Assembly: GCF_000774145.1 (NCBI RefSeq)
Contig: NZ_KN322986.1
Span: forward strand, 186,001 to 250,000
Origin: Pseudomonas mediterranea CFBP 5447
GTDB taxonomy: Bacteria > Pseudomonadota > Gammaproteobacteria > Pseudomonadales > Pseudomonadaceae
DNA: 64,000 bases
Reading direction: 5' to 3'
The first letter of the stretch is position 1; each line of letters begins with the position of its first letter. The notes under the pieces are model-generated. The model was not told the DNA's origin and made no database searches. It saw only the letters and a list, made by a program, of their open reading frames with translations. Positions 1-6,501 of the stretch are shown here, piece after piece. A program made the translations under genes and the position numbers.

Positions 1-180
1 CGTACCGGCGACCTGGGTATCACCGCGGCAGGTCGTAGCTGGTACACCACCATCAGCTCCACGTGGCGGGTCAAGCCGCTGTACTTCAAGGCTGGCGTGT
101 ACGTGCAGGACAACACGGGCTATACCAGCGAAGGCGGGAAAGTGACGTTCAGCAAATTGGATATCGATCACAACACCTGA
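1..180 (+). CDS. Alginate lyase family 7 (PL7), C-terminal fragment
   Basis: This is the last 59 codons of a gene that enters from the left edge and ends with TGA at 178-180. The fragment contains YFKAGVYVQD at fragment residues 28-37, the conserved strand motif near the end of the PL7 alginate lyase beta-jelly roll (family pattern YFKAGxYxQ). A catalytic tyrosine of the family lies in this strand region. The product would cleave alginate by beta-elimination and is normally exported. The signal peptide and N-terminal catalytic motifs are outside the window, so substrate preference and completeness cannot be judged. No operon partner is visible downstream; the next 490 bases hold repeats and a leader region. 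Confidence 0.85.
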   Translation, partial: RTGDLGITAAGRSWYTTISSTWRVKPLYFKAGVYVQDNTGYTSEGGKVTFSKLDIDHNT

Positions 181-250
181 TATCGCCTCAGGCGCCGCAG
201 CGAAATGCTGCGCGCCTGCCCTACTGAAAATCTCGTAGGAATCCGCTCCT

Positions 251-369
251 TGTAGCGAGGGGATTTATCCCCGCTGGGCTGCGAAGCGGCCCCTCTTCTC
301 GTCAGCCCCACCCCATGCCTCAAGGTTTACGGCGGCTACGCCACCGAGCGGGAGCAAGCTCCCTCGCCA
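251..369. repeat. Inverted repeat of the GCGAGGGGATTTATCCCCGC family
   Basis: The left part (251-293) carries GCGAGGGGATTTATCCCCGC followed by a GC-rich arm. The right part (341-369) is a degenerate partner ending in CTCCCTCGCCA. The same family recurs at 11040-11172 and 36291-36438. It is an intergenic repeat of the pseudomonad REP/BIME kind, and no coding potential is claimed. Confidence 0.7.
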
Positions 370-380
370 GAGGGGTTGCG

Positions 381-668
381 GGCGTCCTACAGGTCGGTTG
401 TTGCGCCGAAAATCGCCTTCTATAGTTCGGCTCGTCTGCTGGCTTTGGTCAGGGACAGGGTTTCGCAGCCCGAAAGAGAAATGACTTTGCACCGCAAAAT
501 GAAAACTCAGGCAAAATTGCCGACGTTCATTTTATGGCGGTTGTGCGCGGGAGATCTTCGGGTCTGCCGGGTTTGGTCATTCTCGGTCTGCGAACCCACG
601 CGCAACTGCCACCCCTTTTGTTTCGCAGCGAAAAGGTGGCAATTCATTTTCTCCATGGATTCCATCAT
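381..668 (+). other. Long non-coding leader region upstream of the DUF3077 gene
   Basis: There is no convincing gene here, although frames stay open in this strand. The stretch contains several related GCGAA/TTCGC words. A hairpin at 607-641 has the arms TGCCACC(C)CTTTT and AAAAGGTGGCA, sits about 28 bases before the DUF3077 start codon, and has TTTCGCAGCG in its loop. It looks like a structured 5' leader rather than a protein extension. I have not matched it to a named RNA family. Confidence 0.35.
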
Positions 669-953
669 ATGACCACGAACCAAACATTCAGCCGCTTCAC
701 CCCACTAACCCCAATCGCCACCACAGAACCCGTCCTGTTCATCGACAGCACGGCCTCACTCCCCGAACTCCACGCCTGCGCCAGCGAACGCCTGCACGCC
801 ACACTCGACTACCTGACGCTCATGGCCTGCGCCACCCTGCGCGACTCCGCCGCCGGCGACTTCAATACCCTCACCAATGTCGCCCGGATTCTGGTTCAGG
901 ATGTCACCGACGTGTTCGGGGTAATTGAACGACGCGGGCTCGAAGGAAAATAA
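669..953 (+). CDS. DUF3077 family protein
   Basis: A 94-residue soluble protein with no signal peptide or membrane segment. The order of motifs, an N-terminal segment with PVLFIDSTAS followed by a helical region with ERLHATLDYLTLMA and a C-terminal VARILVQDVTDVFGVIE, fits the Pseudomonas-restricted DUF3077 family. Members usually occur in several copies per genome and have no known function. The ATG at 669 was chosen because upstream in-frame sequence falls in the hairpin-rich leader and reads as low-complexity translation. The gene stands alone; a REP-type element begins directly after its stop codon. Family assignment is from pattern memory, so the confidence is moderate. Confidence 0.75.
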   Translation: MTTNQTFSRFTPLTPIATTEPVLFIDSTASLPELHACASERLHATLDYLTLMACATLRDSAAGDFNTLTNVARILVQDVTDVFGVIERRGLEGK

Positions 954-959
954 AAACCC

Positions 960-1045
960 TGTGGGAGCGAGCCTGCTCGCGATGCGCCGGTTCAGCAACA
1001 TGAAGGGTGACTGACACAGCGCTATTCCGAACAAGCTCGCACCCG
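960..1045. repeat. REP-type element with degenerate partner
   Basis: The core GTGGGAGCGAGCCTGCTCGC is at 961-980. An imperfect opposite-orientation partner (GCTATTCCGAACAAGCTCGC) lies at 1021-1040. It directly follows the DUF3077 stop codon. Confidence 0.65.
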
Positions 1046-1095
1046 TTGAATCTGGCGAGCGGGCGCCTGGCCCTCCAAAACGTCGGAAGCTGCTC

Positions 1096-1163
1096 TATTT
1101 AATATCGAATATTAAATAAGTCAAAAAGTGAAAAAACCTATAAAGAACTGTCATCTATGACAG
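1096..1163 (+). promoter_or_regulatory. Promoter region with two palindromes upstream of the I78-like gene
   Basis: This is an AT-rich region. A perfect 10-bp-arm palindrome (TATTTAATAT, 3-base spacer, ATATTAAATA) spans 1096-1118. A TATAAA hexamer at 1139-1144 could be a -10 box. A second palindrome, CTGTCA-TCTA-TGACAG, spans 1148-1163 and is followed by TAGC, placing it near the expected transcription start. The same CTGTCA-N4-TGACAGTAGC arrangement occurs at 45034-45053. The operator role is inferred from position and symmetry only. Confidence 0.5.
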
Positions 1164-1240
1164 TAGCTTTCAACATTACAAAGTTTCAGGCTGGCTCCAC
1201 CCCGCTTGTAAACGGAGGCCCATAGAAAGGGAGCCTATCT

Positions 1241-1513
1241 ATGAAAAATCAATTACTGATCCTTGCATCGACCCTGTTGTTGGGCGCAGCCGCCCATGCG
1301 CAGGCCGCCTGCGATGCAACACTCGTCAAGGACCTTATCGGCAAAAGATTCGACGCCGCTACTGAGAAGGATGCAAAGGCTCGAGCGGGAGCGGATATCG
1401 TAAGAAGCACACAGCCAGGAGGGATCTTTATGACTAAAGAAGGAAAAAAGGACAATCGTCTCAGCATTATGGTCGACGGGGAAGGCAATATAAAGAGCAT
1501 CGACTGTAACTAG
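1241..1513 (+). CDS. Secreted I78-type peptidase inhibitor-like protein
   Basis: A 90-residue protein whose N-terminus is a clear Sec signal peptide (hydrophobic LLILASTLLLGAAAHA), likely cleaved after about residue 20-22, leaving a mature protein of about 68 residues. The mature part follows the I78 inhibitor layout: an early Cys24, a VKDLIGK segment, an alanine-rich GADIVRS helix, an exposed PGG turn, then RLSIMVDGEGNIKSIDC ending in Cys89. The two cysteines could form a disulfide. Family members inhibit serine peptidases. A strong Shine-Dalgarno (AAAGGGAG) precedes the ATG by seven bases. The next gene starts 83 bases downstream and may share the transcript. Confidence 0.75.
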   Translation: MKNQLLILASTLLLGAAAHAQAACDATLVKDLIGKRFDAATEKDAKARAGADIVRSTQPGGIFMTKEGKKDNRLSIMVDGEGNIKSIDCN

Positions 1514-1596
1514 TAGCAGCGGCGGAAATTCATCAAAAGACAATGATCGTTGACTTAACCATTGTTCAACACCTCTGTAAATAAAGGGAGAAAGAC

Positions 1597-1890
1597 ATGG
1601 CTATCCAAGAACCAGTATTTCAAAATCCAGCCAGAGATAGCACTAATAACGGGACAAATCCCTATGTCGACGGAACAGCGCAACCTGGCACATTTGTCAC
1701 AATAATGGAGTCCAACACATACAATGTACTAGCAAAGGTATATTGCGACATTAACGGCCACTTTTCGGCACGCTTGAATTTGAGCGGCATTCATAACCCT
1801 AACCCTGGCCGAATGCTTTCAATCGGAGCATATACTGAAAATGGTCAAGAGCAATCTGGTTGGGCGAGAGATCTCCAATTCTATCTTTAA
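1597..1890 (+). CDS. Small bacterial Ig-like domain protein, orphan
   Basis: A 97-residue protein with no signal peptide or membrane helix. It reads as one bacterial Ig-like beta-sandwich: VDGTAQPGTFVTIMES, then KVYCDINGHFSARL and a closing MLSIGAYTENGQ...WARDLQFYL. The G-x-A-x-PG-x-x-V-x-I ... D-x-x-G-x-F/W-S pattern is typical of repeats in large adhesins and exported proteins, so a free-standing single domain is unusual. A good ribosome binding site (AAAGGGAGAAAG) precedes the ATG. Codon use is AT-richer than in neighbouring housekeeping genes, suggesting acquisition. It lies 83 bases after the I78-like gene in the same direction. Function unknown; a role in binding sugars or proteins outside the cell is only a guess. 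Confidence 0.65.
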   Translation: MAIQEPVFQNPARDSTNNGTNPYVDGTAQPGTFVTIMESNTYNVLAKVYCDINGHFSARLNLSGIHNPNPGRMLSIGAYTENGQEQSGWARDLQFYL

Positions 1891-1934
1891 TGCTGCCCCC
1901 CAAAAATACCTGACCCCACTGGCGATAAAAATAA

Positions 1935-1973
1935 AAGGGGACGAGTTTATTTAAAAGATAAATTCGTCCCCTT
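1935..1973. repeat. Near-perfect inverted repeat GGGGACGA...TCGTCCCC
   Basis: The arms 1935-1950 and 1958-1973 are 16 bp each with one mismatch and a 7-base loop. The GGGGACGA(A/G)TTTAT arm resembles the AAAAGGGGACAGATTTATTT ends often found beside Y1-type (REP-associated) transposase genes. No transposase remains here, so it may be a solo relic. It could also act as a terminator for the Ig-like gene ending at 1890. Confidence 0.6.
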
Positions 1974-2101
1974 GCCCAACGGGGCGGCCGTATAGCCGGC
2001 CTGATTTGGAGTGAAAAGCGTTCATCCTGCGGGAACGATCACAATCAATTGCTCGCCTGGCCTTCTGTAAGTCTCGTAGGAATCTACTCCCATAGCCCAT
2101 A

Positions 2102-2129
2102 AAAAAACCCGCACAAATGCGGGTTTTTT
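2102..2129 (-). terminator. Intrinsic terminator of fba
   Basis: An 11-bp stem AAAAAACCCGC / GCGGGTTTTTT with a 6-base loop lies 14 bases past the fba stop codon. The symmetric A/T flanks could let it work in both directions. Confidence 0.85.
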
Positions 2130-2143
2130 CCAAACCAAAAGAC

Positions 2144-3208
2144 TCAGTTGACCTTGGCGTTCAACTCACCCTTCAGATAACGCTGGAACATCGCTTCCAG
2201 GGAGATTGGCTTGATCTTCGAGGCCTGGCCGGCAGTACCGAACGCTTCATAACGCGCAATACACACATCACGCATCGCCGTCACGGTCGCGCCAAGGAAC
2301 TTGCGCGGATCGAACTCGCTCGGGTTGGTCGCCATCAAGCGGCGCATGGCGCCGGTAGACGCCAGGCGCAGGTCGGTGTCGATGTTGACCTTGCGCACGC
2401 CGTGCTTGATACCTTCGACGATTTCCTCGACCGGCACGCCGTAGGTTTCCTTGATGTCGCCACCGTACTGGTTGATGATCGCCAGCCATTCCTGCGGCAC
2501 CGACGACGAGCCGTGCATCACCAGGTGGGTGTTGGGAATGCGCTTGTGGATTTCCTTGATGCGGTCGATCGCCAACACGTCACCGGTGGGCGGCTTGGTG
2601 AATTTGTAGGCGCCGTGGCTGGTGCCGATGGCGATGGCCAGGGCGTCGACCTGGGTTTTCTTGACGAAGTCGGCGGCTTCTTCCGGATCGGTCAGCATCT
2701 GGCTGTGATCCAGCACGCCTTCGGCGCCGATACCATCTTCCTCACCGGCCATGCCGGTTTCCAGCGAGCCCAGGCAACCCAGCTCACCTTCCACCGAAAC
2801 ACCGCAGGCGTGGGCCATGGCGACGGTTTGTTGGGTGACGCGTACGTTGTACTCGTAGTCGGTCGGGGTCTTGCCGTCTTCGCCCAGGGAACCGTCCATC
2901 ATCACCGAGCTGAAGCCCAGTTGGATGGAGCGCTGGCAGACGTCAGGGCTGGTGCCGTGGTCCTGGTGCATGCACACCGGGATGTGCGGGAACTCTTCGA
3001 TTGCCGCCAGGATCAGGTGACGCAGGAATGGCGCACCGGCGTATTTGCGGGCGCCAGCCGAAGCCTGGACGATTACCGGAGAGTCGGTCTTGTCAGCGGC
3101 TTCCATGATGGCGCGCATCTGCTCAAGGTTGTTGACGTTAAAGGCTGGGACGCCATAGCCGAACTCGGCTGCGTGGTCCAGCATCTGACGCATGCTGATA
3201 AGTGCCAT
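2144..3208 (-). CDS. fba: Fructose-1,6-bisphosphate aldolase, class II
   Basis: A 354-residue, zinc-dependent class II aldolase that interconverts fructose-1,6-bisphosphate with dihydroxyacetone phosphate and glyceraldehyde-3-phosphate in the cytosol. Visible motifs are MRQMLDHAAEFGYGVPAFNV at the N-terminus, the metal/substrate block CMHQDHGTSP, MMDGS, HGSSS and NIDTDLRLA. Length equals that of Pseudomonas orthologues. The ATG at 3208 was chosen because the longer frame adds 22 residues that do not resemble the family. It is the last gene of the minus-strand series tkt-epd-pgk-lipoprotein-mliC-fba, but a REP pair and 245 bases separate it from the preceding gene, so it probably has its own promoter. 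A strong terminator follows. Confidence 0.97.
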   Translation of the reverse strand: MALISMRQMLDHAAEFGYGVPAFNVNNLEQMRAIMEAADKTDSPVIVQASAGARKYAGAPFLRHLILAAIEEFPHIPVCMHQDHGTSPDVCQRSIQLGFSSVMMDGSLGEDGKTPTDYEYNVRVTQQTVAMAHACGVSVEGELGCLGSLETGMAGEEDGIGAEGVLDHSQMLTDPEEAADFVKKTQVDALAIAIGTSHGAYKFTKPPTGDVLAIDRIKEIHKRIPNTHLVMHGSSSVPQEWLAIINQYGGDIKETYGVPVEEIVEGIKHGVRKVNIDTDLRLASTGAMRRLMATNPSEFDPRKFLGATVTAMRDVCIARYEAFGTAGQASKIKPISLEAMFQRYLKGELNAKVN

Positions 3209-3346
3209 TGTGTGTCTCTCCCGGTCGAGGGTCGTTAATCGTGCCAGCCTGCCGTAGCGGCGGCGGCTATTCAAGTCATTGCGGGCAAGGGGTTAGCCTC
3301 GGCCGCGAATTCGGTGTTACCTGTATCTTCAGTGTTCACAGAACCC

Positions 3347-3435
3347 TGTGGGAGCGAGCCTGCTCGCGATAGCGGTAGATCAGTCGACATCCGATTGGAT
3401 AATATATCGCTATCGCGAGCAGGCTCGCTCCCACA
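3347..3435. repeat. REP inverted pair (BIME-like)
   Basis: Two copies of the GTGGGAGCGAGCCTGCTCGC core face each other, separated by about 35 bases, in the fba-mliC gap. The flanks TAGCGGTAGATCAGTC... are shared with other copies in the window. Confidence 0.9.
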
Positions 3436-3453
3436 TGGGTCCATGGGCTTCAA

Positions 3454-3786
3454 TTACTGCGCCTTGCAACCCCGGCCAATCAAATCATTGGTGGCAACCC
3501 AGTAGGCCAGGCCTTCGTCACCGTTGATGTGAAACGCCAGCATGTCATCGCTGTACAGCGCGCCCGACGCGCCCGGCTCCTGCTTCAGGCGGTAAACCTG
3601 CTCGGCCCCGCCGAGGCGTACATCGACGGCCTTGCGGGTGGCGTCGGTATAGCGCCAGAGCACCTTGGCCTCGCTGTCACAGGTCCAGGTCGTCCACCCC
3701 GCCACAGGTTCGGATGCGTTCGAAAAACCCAACTGCGCACAACCGGCCAGCGATGCCAATGCCACAACGGCGATCAAGCCTTTCAT
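3454..3786 (-). CDS. MliC-type lysozyme inhibitor lipoprotein
   Basis: A 110-residue lipoprotein. The signal sequence MKGLIAVVALASLAGC puts the lipobox cysteine at residue 16. The mature part has the MliC/PliC fold features: WTTWTCDSEAKVLWRY at about 31-46, a central AEQVYRLKQEPGASGALYSDD loop, then the GLAYWVATND segment and a terminal cysteine (Cys107) able to pair with Cys36. Family members sit in the outer membrane or periplasm and inhibit C-type lysozyme. It lies 57 bases downstream of another small lipoprotein gene and is probably co-transcribed with pgk. The specific lysozyme class is inferred from pattern only. Confidence 0.8.
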   Translation of the reverse strand: MKGLIAVVALASLAGCAQLGFSNASEPVAGWTTWTCDSEAKVLWRYTDATRKAVDVRLGGAEQVYRLKQEPGASGALYSDDMLAFHINGDEGLAYWVATNDLIGRGCKAQ

Positions 3787-3843
3787 CCGTGTTCCTCGAC
3801 CGGCGGCGCATGCCGCCAGCCATGAGTTAAAGGGTCAGACCCG

Positions 3844-4065
3844 TCAAGGACAACCATGTTCCTTGGTCGGGGTTTGCGTTTCGTATTTGTCCAGACCGTC
3901 CGGCCCGGAGCGCTTGTTCAGCACCGGGTTGGTTTCCGCCTGCCAGTCCGCCTGGTAGCAGCCTGGCTCCGGATCGCCGGTGGCCGGTTCCGGCGTCGCT
4001 GGCGGGTGACTCCCGCAAGCGGCCAGGGCCCCGGTCAGCAACAAAAGCGTCCACGTCTTGACCAT
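3844..4065 (-). CDS. Small lipoprotein, unknown function
   Basis: A 73-residue predicted lipoprotein: MVKTWTLLLLTGALAAC places the lipobox cysteine at residue 17, followed by a proline-rich linker (HPPATPEPATGDPEPG) and a short polar domain with CYQADW and LDKYETQTPTKEHGCP at the end. The second and third cysteines may pair. No recognised domain. The ATG at 4065 was chosen over an upstream in-frame codon because the lipoprotein signal begins there and a GGGAG ribosome site precedes it. It is 31 bases after pgk and 57 before mliC, matching the position of small hypothetical genes between pgk and fba in other pseudomonads. Confidence 0.75.
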   Translation of the reverse strand: MVKTWTLLLLTGALAACGSHPPATPEPATGDPEPGCYQADWQAETNPVLNKRSGPDGLDKYETQTPTKEHGCP

Positions 4066-4096
4066 AAAAACACTCCCTTGCCTGGTCAATGCAGCC

Positions 4097-5260
4097 TCAG
4101 GCCTTGGCCCGGCTTTCCAGGACTTCTACCGCTGGCAGCACCTTGCCCTCGACGAACTCGAGGAACGCACCGCCGCCGGTGGAGATGTAGGAGATCTGTT
4201 CGGCCACGCCATATTTGTCGATGGCCGCCAGGGTGTCGCCACCACCGGCGATGGAAAACGCAGCGCTGTCGGCGATGGCCTGGGCCAGGACCTTGGTGCC
4301 GTTGCCGAACTGGTCGAACTCGAACACACCGACCGGGCCGTTCCACAGGATAGTCCTGGAAGATTTCAACAATTCGGCAAAGTTGGCCGCTGTCTGCGGA
4401 CCGATGTCCAGGATCATGTCATCGGCGGCCACGTCAGCGATGGCCTTGACGGTCGCAGCGGCACTCTCGGCGAATTCCTTGGCGACCACCACGTCCACCG
4501 GCAACGGCACGCTGACCTTGGCGGCGATTTCGCGGGCGGTGTCCAGCAGATCCGGTTCGTAAAGGGACTTGCCGACCGGGTGACCGGCTGCGGCGAGGAA
4601 GGTATTGGCAATGCCGCCGCCGACGATCAGCTGGTCGCAGATCTGGCTCAGGCTGTTCAGCACGTCGAGTTTCGTCGACACCTTGGAGCCGGCGACGATG
4701 GCCGCCATCGGCTTGGCCGGTGCGCCCAGGGCCTTGCCCAATGCATCCAGCTCAGCAGCCAGCAGCGGGCCGGCCGCGGCGACCTTGGCGAACTTCGCCA
4801 CACCGTGGGTCGAACCCTCGGCACGGTGGGCGGTGCCGAAAGCGTCCATCACGAACACGTCGCACAAGGCGGCGTATTGCTGGGCCAACTCGTCGGCGTT
4901 CTTTTTCTCGCCCTTGTTGAAGCGCACGTTTTCGAACAGCACGACATCGCCGGCCTTCACGTCGACGCCGCCCAGGTAATCAGCCACCAGCGGCACTTCG
5001 CGCCCTAGGGCACGGCTCAGGTAGTCGGCCACGGGCTTGAGGCTGTTTTCGGCCGAGAACTCGCCTTCGGTCGGGCGGCCCAGGTGGGAGCAGACCATCA
5101 CGGCCGCACCTTTTTCCAGGGCCAGCTTGATGGTCGGCAGCGAGGCCAGGATACGCGCGTCGCTGGTGACAACACCGTCCTTGACAGGGACGTTGAGGTC
5201 TTCGCGGATCAGTACGCGCTTACCTTGCAGATCGAGGTCGGACATCTTCAACACGGTCAT
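4097..5260 (-). CDS. pgk: Phosphoglycerate kinase
   Basis: A 387-residue cytosolic kinase that transfers phosphate between 1,3-bisphosphoglycerate and ADP. Diagnostic motifs are REDLNVP and SHLGRP in the N-domain, NAFGTAHR, NGPVGVFE in the nucleotide domain and GGGDTLAA at the hinge end. Length and the start MTVLKMSDLDLQGKRVLIRE match other Pseudomonas Pgk proteins; two upstream in-frame codons are not used by homologues. It starts 24 bases after epd ends, so epd and pgk are almost certainly one transcription unit, with the two small lipoprotein genes following. Confidence 0.97.
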   Translation of the reverse strand: MTVLKMSDLDLQGKRVLIREDLNVPVKDGVVTSDARILASLPTIKLALEKGAAVMVCSHLGRPTEGEFSAENSLKPVADYLSRALGREVPLVADYLGGVDVKAGDVVLFENVRFNKGEKKNADELAQQYAALCDVFVMDAFGTAHRAEGSTHGVAKFAKVAAAGPLLAAELDALGKALGAPAKPMAAIVAGSKVSTKLDVLNSLSQICDQLIVGGGIANTFLAAAGHPVGKSLYEPDLLDTAREIAAKVSVPLPVDVVVAKEFAESAAATVKAIADVAADDMILDIGPQTAANFAELLKSSRTILWNGPVGVFEFDQFGNGTKVLAQAIADSAAFSIAGGGDTLAAIDKYGVAEQISYISTGGGAFLEFVEGKVLPAVEVLESRAKA

Positions 5261-5284
5261 GGGTCGCAATTCCTGGGTAACTGT

Positions 5285-6340
5285 TTAGAGAGCAGGTTTT
5301 TTGGAAGCGGTTTGCAGGTAATGCTCGGCAACATCCAGCATTCGGTTGGCAAACCCCCATTCGTTGTCGAACCAGGCCAGGATATTCACCAGCCTCGGGC
5401 CGGATACACGGGTCTGGCTGGCATCGACGATGGCCGAATGGGGGTCATGGTTAAAATCACAACTGGCATGAGGCAACTCGGTATAGGCCAGCAGGCCTTT
5501 GAGCGGGCCGCTGGTAGCGGCTTCGCGCAGGATCCGATTGACCTCGGTGGCGTCGGTATCGCTCACGGTCTGCATCGTCATATCGAGGCAGGACACGTTG
5601 ACCGTCGGCACTCGCACGGCTTTGGCCTGAATTCTCCCCGCAAGTTCCGGCAGCAGCCGTTCAATGCCTCGCGCCAGACCAGTGGACACCGGAATCACCG
5701 ACTGGAACGCCGAGCGGGTGCGGCGCAAGTCTTCGTGATGATAGGCGTCGATCACCGGCTGATCGTTCATCGCCGAATGGATAGTGGTGATCGACACGTA
5801 TTCCAGGCCAATGGCCTGATCCAGCAAGCGCAACAGCGGCACGCCACAATTGGTGGTGCAGGAGGCGTTGGAGACCAGCAACTCGCGGCCGGTCAGGCAA
5901 TCCTGGTTGACGCCGTAGACGATGGTGGCATCTACATCCGCTTCACTGGCCATCGGCTGGGAAAACAGCACCCGTGGAGCACCGGCAGCGAGGAAACGCT
6001 CACCGTCTTCGCGGGTGTGATAGGCGCCGGAACACTCGAGCACCAGATCGACGCCGAGGGACGCCCAATCGATGCCTTCGGGAGTGGCACTGCGCAGGAC
6101 TTTCACGCAGTTGCCATTAATGTGCAGACAATCGTCCTCGACCCGTACTTCGCCGGGAAACCGGCCATGGGTGGAGTCGAAGCGTGTCAGGTATTCGATG
6201 CTGGCCATATCGGCCAGATCGTTGATGGCCACGATTTCGAAACCCGCCTCTGCCCCTCGCTCGAACAACGCACGCAAGACGCAACGACCAATCCGGCCGT
6301 AGCCGTTGAGTGCAACTTTGTAGGGACGCGGTTGGGGCAT
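5285..6340 (-). CDS. epd: D-erythrose-4-phosphate dehydrogenase
   Basis: A 351-residue GAPDH-family enzyme. It has the NAD-binding NGYGRIGR near the N-terminus, the catalytic SNASCTTNC block, and the C-terminal WFDNEWG. Position between transketolase and pgk, and the Epd-like sequences SQPMASEADVD and TTIHSAMNDQPVIDAYHHEDL, favour erythrose-4-phosphate dehydrogenase, which feeds pyridoxal phosphate synthesis, over glycolytic GAPDH. The start at 6340 (MPQPRPYKVALNGYG) fits the family; the longer frame adds nine residues. A REP pair separates it from tkt. A GAPDH role cannot be fully excluded from sequence alone. Confidence 0.92.
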   Translation of the reverse strand: MPQPRPYKVALNGYGRIGRCVLRALFERGAEAGFEIVAINDLADMASIEYLTRFDSTHGRFPGEVRVEDDCLHINGNCVKVLRSATPEGIDWASLGVDLVLECSGAYHTREDGERFLAAGAPRVLFSQPMASEADVDATIVYGVNQDCLTGRELLVSNASCTTNCGVPLLRLLDQAIGLEYVSITTIHSAMNDQPVIDAYHHEDLRRTRSAFQSVIPVSTGLARGIERLLPELAGRIQAKAVRVPTVNVSCLDMTMQTVSDTDATEVNRILREAATSGPLKGLLAYTELPHASCDFNHDPHSAIVDASQTRVSGPRLVNILAWFDNEWGFANRMLDVAEHYLQTASKKPAL

Positions 6341-6389
6341 GAGGGCTCTCTGACCAGGTGAATCCATTAAGACAGGGTTGCCTGAACCA

Positions 6390-6477
6390 CCGCTATCGCG
6401 AGCAGGCTCCCTCCCCCAGGGGGGTTGATGGCGATCGGTGGAGATCCTTGTGGGAGCGAACTGGCTCGCGATGGCGT
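6390..6477. repeat. REP inverted pair, diverged
   Basis: ATCGCGAGCAGGCTCCCTCC (6395-6414) faces GTGGGAGCGAACTGGCTCGC (6450-6469). Both cores differ from the window consensus at a few bases. It lies between tkt and epd. Confidence 0.8.
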
Positions 6478-6501
6478 CAGAACAGGCAACCTATTTGCAG
6501 A

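Noticed and set aside
534..668. Extending the DUF3077 protein 45 residues upstream
   Set aside because: The extension is arginine- and leucine-rich, runs through a hairpin and does not resemble the family; the ATG at 669 gives the standard length.
1935..1973. A complete transposase or mobile element at the GGGGACGA hairpin
   Set aside because: The surrounding 200 bases contain no transposase frame; only the inverted repeat is present.
2117..3238. A 373-codon plus-strand frame over fba
   Set aside because: It is the antisense shadow of fba; the class II aldolase motifs are all on the other strand.
3347..3435. A CRISPR array from the repeated GAGCGAGCCTGCTCGC units
   Set aside because: Copies occur as single inverted pairs scattered between genes, not as direct repeats with unique spacers, and no cas genes are present.
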